Below, piece by piece: positions 1 through 8,647 of a stretch of 64,000 nt of DNA. The notes under the pieces were generated by a model. It made no database searches. It saw only the letters and a list, made by a program, of their open reading frames with translations, and had not been told where the DNA came from. The position numbers were made by a program, and so were the translations under genes. Source of the stretch: Flaveria trinervia (lineage: Eukaryota > Streptophyta > Magnoliopsida > Asterales > Asteraceae); NCBI GenBank assembly GCA_025506515.1, contig CM046445.1, forward strand, positions 570,631 to 634,630, written 5' to 3'. Every line of letters starts with the position of its first letter. The stretch's first letter is position 1.

Positions 1-625
1 CGGTGAAAGAAACATCGGGCCTCGTAAGTGATAAGTATTGAAGAGCTCCAACAAGGGAACGGTAGTCAGGTGGTGATGGATGTGCTATCCCACCATGTAA
101 CATAAGAGGTGGAGAAGTAGTGATCGGTGTTGATATCGATTTGCAGTCACTCATTTTGGCTTTGGTGAGAATATCACGAATGTATTTATGTTGAGAAAGA
201 AGGATCCCGTGTGGGTGTGGAATAACTTCAACACTAAGGAAGTAAAAGAGAGTACCAAGATCTTTGAGGGAGAACTTTGTAGATAGGGAGTGGATGAACC
301 CGTTTAGTAGAGAAGGGGATGGGCCAATGATGATGATATCATCAACATAGACGAGCACAAATATGAGAGAGGAACTAGTGTTTAAGGAGAAGAGAGACGA
401 GTCAGAGATGGAAGGTTTAAAACCTTGAGTGAGAAAGTAAGACTTTAGTTCGTCGTACCAAGAACGGGAAGCCTGTCGAAGACCATAGATGGCTTTATTG
501 AGCTTGCAAACATGATTAGGAAAGGAAGGGTTGACAAAACCGGGAGGTTGGGCCATGTAAACATCTTCGTTAAGAGTGCCTTGGAGGAAGGAATTGTTGA
601 TATCCAATTGACGAAGAGGCCAATT
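1..625 (-). pseudogene. copia reverse transcriptase, C-terminal part
   Basis: Minus-strand translation continues RT after an in-frame TAA near 626. Readable blocks include QLDINNSFLQGTLNEDVYMA (near 540-620), KLNKAIYGLRQASRSWYDEL, the polymerase motif LVYVDDIIIIG (near 330-365) and SLVGALQYLSLTRPDV near the left edge. YVDD carries two of the catalytic aspartates expected of copia RT, so the core is recognisable. The stop between the two RT halves is the main lesion, and the frame otherwise reads through. RNase H would follow to the left, outside the window. Confidence 0.85.
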
Positions 626-2212
626 TTAAGACACGACAAGAGAAAGAACGAGGCGTAGGGTGGCAGGTTTAATTACGGGGCTGAACGTTTCTCTATAGTC
701 AATGCCCGGTCGTTGATGGAAACCTTTGGCCACTAAGCGAGCCTTTAGGCGGTCAATGGAGCCATCGGGTTTGTACTTAGTTCGATAAACCCATTTGCAA
801 CCGACAAGGTTGGGGGCAAGAGAGGAAGGAACAAGCGACCAAGTATGGCTGCGTTGTAGAGCTTCGAATTCATCTGTCATGGCTTGTCGCCAAGATGGGT
901 GCTTTAAAGCATGAGCGACAGTGGGTGGTTCCGTATAGGAGGAAGGTGTGTTTGTGTATAATAGGAATTGAGAGTTGAAATATTTAGGGTTAGGTTTAGG
1001 ATGTGACCGAGTTGTGGGTTTGGAGTAAGATGGAGAATCGGTAGGGGTAGGTGATGAAATAGGGGTGGAGGTAGGATTAGCGAATTGAACTGGAGAGGGG
1101 GAGGGTGCAGGAGAGTTGGCGGGAGATGGCAGTGGGAAGGTGGTGGGTGGGGTAGGGTGGGGAATATGTGAGGTGTGTTGAGTTGGAGGTGATTGGGAAA
1201 CAGAAGCAGTAGATTGAGAGTTAGGGGTAGAGATAGGTATACTAAGGGGTAGCCAGTCAACTGAAGTAGGAGGGATGAAATCAGAGGATTTAAGGAGTTT
1301 GTCAAATAGGAATTCATGTTCAACAAATACCACATGGCGAGAGGAATAAGTTTTATAGGTGTGGGGATCAAAGACGTAATATGCGCTTTGAGAAGGAGAA
1401 TAGCCAACAAAGATACAAGGCGTGGACCTAGAGTGAAGTTTGTGAGGAGAGTATGGTCGAAGCCATGGGTAACAAAGGCAACCGAAGCTACGTAGTTTGT
1501 TGTAGTTCGGGGATTTATTGAAGAGACGTTGAAAGGGAGAAGAGTTGTTGAGCGTTGATGTGGGGAGTCGATTAATAAGATAAGCAGCAGCTGTGAAGGC
1601 AAATGGCCAAAAGTTTTCCGGTAGCTTAGCATGGGAAAGTAAAGCGAGTCCAGTTTCAACGATGTGCCGGTGTCTACGTTCGGCATAACCATTGTGTTCT
1701 GGGGTGTGGGGTGGAGAAGTGAGGTGGGAAATACCACAAGAAGAGAGATGAGGCTGGAGTTTGATGTATTCCCCACCATTATCAGAAAATAGTTGTTTAA
1801 TTTTTCGTTGAAAATAATTTTCAACAAGCTTTTGAAAGCGTATGAAAGAGGAAAGTGAATCAGATTTGTGTCTTAATGGATAAAGCCAAGTATATTTAGT
1901 GAAGTGATCGACAAATATAATGTAATATTTATAATTATCAAACGATGCAATAGGGGAACACCAAACATCAGAAAAAATTAAATCAAGAGGAGCATTAGAT
2001 GTAAGTGAAGAGTTGGAAAAAGGTAAACGATGACTTTTATTTATATGACAAGAATTACAATTGTCATGGAAACTAGAACTGAAAGAAATTAAAGACGACA
2101 GGAGCTTGAAGACTTTATTGTTTGGATGACCAAGCCTATGATGCCAAGTCATGGGAGAAGTCTTTTGGAGCATGAAAGCGGAAGGTGATAAAGAGGAGCG
2201 TAGTTCATACAT
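626..2212 (-). pseudogene. copia integrase and N-terminal reverse transcriptase
   Basis: Open frame of 528 codons. The start is a GAG-pre-integrase block (TWHHRLGHPNNKVF, about residues 22-35) followed by CNSCHINKSH. The integrase core follows with the DDE acids visible in FSDVW, FSDNGGEY and YAERRHRHIVE. Then come a proline/serine-rich linker (about residues 330-420) and the start of RT (WRQAMTDEFEAL, KARLVAKGFHQRPGIDYRETFSPV). The family makes one Gag-Pol polyprotein, so the apparent Met start is only the first Met after an upstream frameshift. The frame ends at a TAA within RT. The integrase itself looks undamaged. Confidence 0.88.
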
Positions 2213-2292
2213 TCCTCGTGTTGCTGTGCCCTGAAGAAGAGGGGTTTTCGAGTCCCGGTCCTTTATAACAAAAATGAAAGAGTAGAATTCGA

Positions 2293-2580
2293 TTAGAAAG
2301 TTATTATCGGAACATAAATGAGATATAGAAATAATGTTACGGGATAAGAAAGGAACACATAAAACATTCTTGAAATTAAAGAAGTATGAGAAGTTTTAAT
2401 GACGACAAAGCCAATATGAGTAATTTTTAAGGACGAACCATCATTGATAACTAGTTCTTCAGTTCCGTCATATGGTGCATGGAGGGAAAGGTTGTTCAGG
2501 TCGTTGGTGACATGATGAGATGCGCCGCTGTCGAATAACCAGTTTGTGGCAGGCAAGTTTGAAGTGTTCATCATATGCAC
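2293..2580 (-). pseudogene. copia aspartic protease fragment
   Basis: Contains WLFDSGASHHVTNDL, with the D-S-G-A active-site tetrad of retroviral-type aspartic proteases, then HAPYDGTEELVINDGSSL, as in copia proteases just after the Gag zinc knuckle. After about residue 57 the frame loses similarity. The expected continuation toward the GAG-pre-integrase block is in another frame near 2240-2400, so a frameshift lies near 2400. In the living element this enzyme cleaves the Gag-Pol polyprotein. Confidence 0.8.
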
Positions 2581-2691
2581 TTGGCTTCCTTTTACCTGCG
2601 AGGACCGATTGAATGATGGGATAACAATATGTGGATGTACCTTTTTGAATGAGGGACAATTTGTAAGTGAGTGGCCCCGTTGGTGACACCA

Positions 2692-3519
2692 CTAACACTT
2701 GCCGAGGAAGGGTCGGCTACTTGTAGAAGCTGATGATGGGGCTGGAGTGGGTAGAATTCCAGCCGAGGTATGTCCTTGAGGGTGGGATCGGTTGGTCCAA
2801 GGCTTGCCACCAGTTCTGTGCACATGAAACACCGAAGCCGGTTGATGGATACCATTGAGAGTAACCTGTTGTGCCAATGATAACTCACGATTAATGAGTT
2901 TTTCACGCAATTCAGTAAAGGTTATAGGAGTATCACGAGCGTGTATGGCATCCAAAATAGGTTTGTATGAGGGTTGGTCGAGACCATTGAGAATGGCATC
3001 GACCACGTCTTCTTGATCCATCTTTTTACCAAGAATTGCAAGTTCGTCAACCACGGTTTTTACATTTTGCATGTAATCAGTGATAGATTGAGTAGGGATT
3101 TTAGACATCTGCTTCAACCGGTGCTGCAGTTGCTTTATGTGACCACGAGAGGGTGAAGCATATGTGCTAGCAAGAATCTGCCATGCCTCACGCGAGGAAG
3201 ATGCGTTTGTCACGAGCGGAATGATTTGTGGTGACAGGCTTCCGACAAGAGCACCGAACAGAAGTCGGTCTTGACGAAACCATTGAGCATAATCTTTGTG
3301 AGGTGTGACGGTCCCGTCAGCACCCGTAAGAGGAGGAGGAGCCGGTTGAGTGCCATCGACGAACTTGAAGAGATCTAATCCATAGAGTAAGGCTTCAATC
3401 TGAGTTTTCCAACCTAAATAATTGTTGGATGTAAGTTTGAGGGTGGTCAGGAAAGTTACAACGGTAAGGTCTTTGATTGTAGTGTTAACAGAAAGAGGTG
3501 AACTATTGTTTTCAGTCAT
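2692..3519 (-). pseudogene. copia Gag capsid protein (UBN2-type)
   Basis: 275-codon frame starting MTENNSSPLSVNTT, about 50 nt after the primer-binding site, so the start is convincing. LTSNNYLGWKTQIEALLYGL (about residues 30-49) and the later AWQILASTYASPSRGHIKQL and MQNVKTVVDELAILG are standard copia Gag signatures. The frame stops inside the C-terminal zinc knuckle: GKC is followed by TAG and then WCHQRGHSLTNC in the same frame. A CAG-to-TAG change would explain this. Beyond the stop the frame continues into protease. Capsid assembly would be truncated before RNA binding. Confidence 0.88.
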
Positions 3520-3567
3520 GGTGATTGGTGAAGAAGAAGTATTGACCGAGTAGAAGGGTTGGAACCA

Positions 3568-3580
3568 GGCTCTGATACCA
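3568..3580 (-). other. Primer-binding site, initiator tRNA-Met type
   Basis: On the minus strand this reads TGGTATCAGAGCC, the standard plant retrotransposon site matching the 3' end of initiator tRNA-Met. It fixes the element as minus-strand and places the 5' LTR immediately to its right. Confidence 0.9.
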
Positions 3581-3741
3581 TATTAAGGTAGCAGAGATAA
3601 TGAAGTGAAGAAGATGATTATTATTCTCAAAACAAAAATGGTACATATACATGTATTCAAACTAACGATGAGGAGTATGAGGTGGATCTGCAACAACCTT
3701 TGGCTAATCTATTTGACATGTGCAAACATTTGAATACAACA
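3581..3741 (-). repeat. 5' LTR of the Ale-like copia element
   Basis: It lies directly beside the primer site and is short, as usual for Ale elements. In plus orientation it starts TATTAAGG, probably a mutated TGTTAAGG, and is proposed to end in ...TACAACA at 3741. The inner boundary is firm. The outer boundary is a guess from TG..CA termini because the partner LTR is outside the window. Confidence 0.5.
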
Positions 3742-3891
3742 ATTAATTAAAAACAATTGGAGAGATAATGCTTATTTCATAATAGGTTTGACGTGAAATA
3801 GTTTTTGTCCAAATTTTAAAGTGTGTTAATTAAATATGATTGCAAACAAAATTACTACAACTTTCTATCTGGTATACTTAACTTTAAAACC

Positions 3892-4272
3892 TAGTTTGAT
3901 GTAACCGACTTTTAAAATTTATACATGGAAAGGCATCCAACTTTATACCTTTTTATGGGTTTAACTTCACCAAAACGGATGCATCAAACTTTCTAAACAT
4001 GCCTTTACTATGTGTTTTAGGTATATTTTTGTTGTTTTTATTTTGATAAATAAATGGTAAAACATTATGCAGTTGGTTTCATCAAGTAGTAAAAAATGAA
4101 AGATATCTACACATCAAAATCTAAGTTTGAAAAGTTATTACATCAAAATTTAACTTCTTAAGTTCCATACACAAGTCAATTGTACCAATTTTATATAATT
4201 TGGTGCATTTAACACTAGGTTTTATGTCTTATGGAGTTTTGGGTAAGGATTGAAAGTTGGTTACTTCAAACA
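3892..4272. mobile_element. MITE-like inverted-repeat element in ABCC intron
   Basis: The left end (3892-3913, GTTTGATGTAACCGACTTTT) is mirrored as a reverse complement at 4253-4272 (GTTTGAAGTAACCAACTTTC). About 380 bp of AT-rich non-coding DNA lies between. Size and inverted ends fit a non-autonomous DNA transposon. The terminal GTAACCAACTTT is shared with the element at 7357-7775. Exact ends and TSD were not resolved. Confidence 0.45.
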
Positions 4273-4322
4273 TTAAGTGTTAATTAAGTCTTTTATATGC
4301 AATAAATCCGATATTTGTATAG

Positions 4323-6972
4323 GGTTGGTTGGCCTCTCTCTATCTTATGCATTGGCGCTATCGGGTTCACAAGTGTTCTTTACCAGATGGTATTGTAGCT
4401 TAGCCAATTACATTATATCAGTAGAAAGAATCAAACAGTTTATGTATATTCCACCTGAGCAACCAACAATTATGGAGAACAATAGACCACCATCATTTTG
4501 GCCTTCAAAGGGAAAGATACAATTTGAGGATCTAAAGGTAAACAAACTTTTTTCAGTTTTTCCAATGAAGAAATGCATTAAGATCATGGTGCTAATGCTT
4601 TTTAAACTATATTACTTATAGATCATGTTAGAGGTGGCAATTTTGACCGGTTTACTTATAAATCGGTTGATTTAGGTTGTGTTATTTCAAATGGGTCAAC
4701 TTAAACAAAATTAACTAGAAAGGAATGGACAAAAATGGGTCAGGTAGATCAAACAGTTGAAAGTCGTCCTAAATCTATAATGGGTTGGCTTATATTGTCT
4801 TTTATTTTAAACTCGTGGAATAAAAAATAGTTAAAAGGAAGGGTCTCAAAATAGGTTTAAGTTGCTTAAAATATAGTATTAATGCATACTACTTTCTAAA
4901 TGGTTATATTCAAAGATTTAAACTATTATTGTAATAATATAGTTTTTTAATTATAATCAATACATACCTTCTTTAAAATTTCTTTCCTAAAAATGAATAG
5001 AAACAAGCTTTAGATCAATCAATCTCAGCCAACCCTTATTGTAATGCATATAAAATCCTAAATGGTTTAATTTATTTATTAAGATTATTAAATATAAAAA
5101 ATTAGTTATGTAATGATAATTATTGCATATCTTATAATATTTTTCTTAAAAATAGACAAGGTAATTTTAGGTGGTCAATACAATCCCGCCACTTCGTGTG
5201 ATAGAAAAAATAAATCTAGTTGACTATTACTCAACCCTCCCATGTTACCATGTTCACATTTTAATTAATAGTCTTGTGGTTGTTATTACAGTTGAGATAC
5301 CTTCCAAACGCGCCACTGGTTCTCAAAGGAATCACTTGTACATTCGAAGAAGGGACTAGGGTAGGCATTGTTGGAAGGACAGGAAGTGGCAAAACCACAC
5401 TACTAACAGCATTATTTCGTTTGGTGGAACCTGATAGCGGAAGAATTCTCATAGATGGTTTAAACATTTGCACAATTAGACTTAAAGATCTCAGGATGAA
5501 ATTAAGTGTCATCCCACAAGAACCCACCCTTTTTAGGGGTAGTATTCGAACAAATTTGGACCCACTCGGACTTCATTCTGATTATGAGATATGGAAGGTA
5601 ACATATTTATCTATTCTAATCTTCATAAATCAATACCACATATCCAGTTTAGACCCGGTTACTTAATTATGAATAAATCAATACTACATATGCAATTTAG
5701 ACCCGTTTACTTATGAATAAGTGTACTTGGTTGTGTTTTTCTTTGACGAGTAAGACTTGTTCAATTAAAATTATTAGCTTTAGAGGAATCCGGTCAAATG
5801 GGTTGAAAGTCCCCAAAAGATATCGAAATAACCTAATTTTTATATTCATGTTCGGAACAATTATTATTAGTATATAACTTTAAAAAAGTTCAACCATAAG
5901 TGTTTCGGGTCACTCCAACTACACCTACCCCTACATACATTTACCTATGCAATAACTTGTTACTCAACCCACTTGATACCTATATCTTTACAACCTTTAT
6001 GCAATAACTTGCATGGTTTGAAACTTTAATTGAATTTCCAGGCATTAGAGAAGTGTCAACTAAAGAGTACCATTAGTTGTCTTCCGAATTTGCTAGATTC
6101 GTCAGGTTAGTCAATTTTATGATTCCACCATGGTTATATCACACTAACAAAATCTAATACATGACTTTGATCGTTGCTTCTTTGTTAGTGAGTGATGAAG
6201 GAGAGAATTGGAGTGCCGGACAAAGGCAGTTATTATGTTTAGGAAGAGTGTTACTCAGGAGAAACAAAGTCCTAATACTTGATGAAGCAACCGCGTCCAT
6301 TGATTCAACTACAGATGCCATTCTTCAAAGAATCATAAGAGAAGAATTCTCAAGTTGCACTGTCATGACAATTGCCCATAGAGTTCCAACAGTTATAGAT
6401 TGTGACAAGGTCATGGTTCTCTCTTTTGGTATGTTGGAAAAAACAATTTTAATGCATTTTTAAATGTACCAAAAAAAGTAAAGGTGACAAAACTGAGCGG
6501 GTCGGGCACTTGGATTGGTTATTACCAATCGCGTAGGAGGTCAAGATTGGAAAGTGCAGTACGTACATGCTATATCTGCTCATGATGACCCGCAAAATTT
6601 GTATTTCGTTTTCTTATAAATAACTTGTGGGTTCAATATTATAGCAAAAACTATTTATATTACTACAAATACGGTTTTAGAAGGTCGCATAGATTTAAAA
6701 CTACATTGTGGGCAAGCATTCAACATATTTGACTTGTTTCTTTTAAATGCAATTATTTCAATTCCTTAAGCCTTTTCTTTTGAACCTATTTTTATCTATT
6801 TTTAAAAATGTCATGCATTTGACCCTGTTAACTTGTAGGGAACATGATGGAGTATGATGAGCCTTCAAAGCTAATGGAAGCTAATTCTTTTTTCTCCAAC
6901 CTTGTGGCTGAATATTGGGCAAGTTGCAAAAAGAACTTTGCTCAGACAACTGATGGTATTAAGTGGGAGTAA
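4323..6972 (+). CDS. ABC transporter subfamily C (MRP-type), 3' exons
   Basis: Five exons join in frame: 4323-4537, 5292-5597, 6042-6105, 6189-6428 and 6839-6972 (stop), each bounded by AG/GT. They encode about 318 residues of a protein family that is usually about 1,500 long. Exon 1 holds the end of the second membrane domain and the typical CSLANYIISVERIKQFMYIP linker. NBD2 follows, with Walker A GRTGSGKTT (5373-5399), a Q-loop in VIPQEPTLFRGS, signature WSAGQ (the plant ABCC variant of LSGGQ), Walker B VLILDEATASID and H-loop AHRV. The C-terminus is SCKKNFAQTTDGIKWE. No frameshift or stop is seen, so the gene may be functional. Such proteins export glutathione or other conjugates at the vacuole or plasma membrane; the substrate is unknown. 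Sequence style resembles Arabidopsis ABCC8/ABCC10-type members (from memory). Upstream exons lie left of the window, beyond a copia insertion in the intron. Confidence 0.93.
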
Positions 6973-7178
6973 AACAATACCTATATTCTAAGATCCTTTT
7001 TGGTACGATATTATTTCAGGTTTCGAATCATTTGTCACATGATGTTTGTGAACTATATGCTTAAAAAAATGTTTGGGAATCCTATAATTCCATCAGTATT
7101 GTATTTATCGAGTAACTTGTTGTAAATCTTAAATGTTTATCTTTGAACTCAATATGGATAAGATTTGTAATACTTCTA

Positions 7179-7184
7179 AATAAA
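7179..7184 (+). terminator. Possible polyadenylation signal of ABCC copy A
   Basis: AATAAA about 210 nt after the ABCC stop codon, in T-rich surroundings. Plant poly(A) signals are loose, so this is only the best-looking candidate. Confidence 0.3.
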
Positions 7185-7356
7185 TAATTCTTCTTGTGTT
7201 ATCTTCATAATCTTATTATTCGTCATTCTCTAAAATAAAAATGACTACCCATGTATACACTTGATTGACATTTACAAGACTTCATGCTATGGCATATAGT
7301 GATTGCTAAAAGGTATTAGTGAAAACACACAATGTTAAATATAATGGGTACTTTAT

Positions 7357-7775
7357 AAAATAGTAACCAACTTTCAAAAATATTTTAATTAGGTAACTCA
7401 AATTAAAAAAAAAATCCATTAGATCACTTAGTTTTTATATTTTATACAAATTAAAAGTCATAACATATTTTTTTAGCATGTTATACTTTTGGATTCAGTT
7501 AGAAAATATTTTTTTTCTATATTTTGATGTTGATATAGAATGTTGACGTAAATTTTAGGCACTTTTTATTTTTTTTATAATTAACATGTTTTTTTAGTTT
7601 TTAATATAATTTTATATATTGAAAATTCTGACTCCTGCGTCTTTTCCATCATTATTTTCTTGTCGTAATAAAATTTGGTAATGACTCGATTTGATCGTTT
7701 GGTGGTCCAATTTAAGAAAAATATGCATGAGTGACTAAATTAAAATATTTTTGAAACTTGGCTACTATCCTGTGA
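7357..7775. mobile_element. MITE-like element with about 38-bp terminal inverted repeats
   Basis: The left arm (AGTAACCAACTTTCAAAAAT then ATTTTAATT, 7362-7400) is the near-perfect reverse complement of the right arm (AATTAAAATATTTTTGAAAC then TTGGCTACT, 7737-7766). The interior is AT-rich and non-coding. The termini resemble those of the intronic element at 3892-4272. The TSD was not resolved. Confidence 0.55.
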
Positions 7776-8124
7776 TATTTTTCTTATAATCTAAAACTTA
7801 GTACTTTTTGACTAAATGCTATACACCAATTATGATGCAATATGTATATCAAACTAACTCTTAGGCGTAATTATTTTCATTATCAAATCTATACAATCTA
7901 TAACCAGGCCTAACAATAGTAAAGAAAGTATGTTGGTATTAAATTTTTTTTGGCTTCCCACCCTTATATTATTGTCACTAAACAAAAGTAATCGGTTCAT
8001 AATCCAATAATTTAGAATATTGCATGCATTAAAAGTAGACTTACATATTAGTGGTAACATGTAGTATTAGTTATGTTATCATTAGTCTTGATTACAGATA
8101 ATTAAATGTCTAAATTAGTATTAA

Positions 8125-8180
8125 CTAGTATTAAGCTTCTTGCGTTGCGACGAAAGACGTAAAATTATGCCAAGTGGCAC
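8125..8180 (-). mobile_element. Helitron-like 3' terminus, minus strand
   Basis: Read on the minus strand, a hairpin (CTTTCG / CGCAAG arms) is followed about a dozen bases later by CTAG and a host T. This is the layout of plant Helitron 3' ends (CTRR after a short hairpin). The element would extend rightwards into the AT-rich stretch to about 8600. No 5' TC end was identified. Confidence 0.35.
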
Positions 8181-8647
8181 CAATTTTACACCATTATTAG
8201 AGGCTACCAACACATGAAAAACACATATTAAAAGAGAAATAAAACAAATAAAATAAAATCGAATGAAAAGTAGACGTAATAACGTTGAATCCCACACGTG
8301 GAACGTAAAACAATAAAAACAATTATCAAGACGATCCAAAGTGAACCGTTGAACCAAACATGCACCTTGCTACGTATTAACTCATAGAAATTAACCGAAA
8401 TGTAAAACAAAATATTTATAAAAGATGAAAAGTATAGACAACCAAAGTTGAAAGTGAAAAACTATAGGAGTTAAACTATAAAACATGTAAAAGTATTGAG
8501 GTTCAAAGTAAAAAAGTTAAATTAAAAAATGGGTACAATCCACTAAAGTTTAGGTACAATTTATAATACACAAATAAAACGATAATTAGTATTATATATA
8601 ATATATAGGGCTCGTGATTCAGTGTGTAAATTATTATTTATATATAG

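Larger units (their letters stand above)
1..3741 (-). mobile_element. Ty1/copia retrotransposon, Ale/Retrofit-like, 5' part only
   Basis: Minus-strand copia element running off the left edge. In element order it has a short LTR, an initiator-tRNA-Met primer site, gag, protease, integrase and reverse transcriptase; RNase H and the 3' LTR lie outside. The gag type and very short LTR suggest the Ale/Retrofit lineage (inference). It lies antisense in the intron upstream of the ABCC exon at 4323. A stop in the zinc knuckle, a protease frameshift and a stop inside RT show it is no longer autonomous. Confidence 0.9.

Noticed and set aside
904..1827. 307-codon minus-strand ORF
   Set aside because: Alternate frame of the copia integrase; proline/leucine-rich without motifs.
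5261..5527. 88-codon minus-strand ORF
   Set aside because: Antisense shadow of the ABCC nucleotide-binding domain exon.
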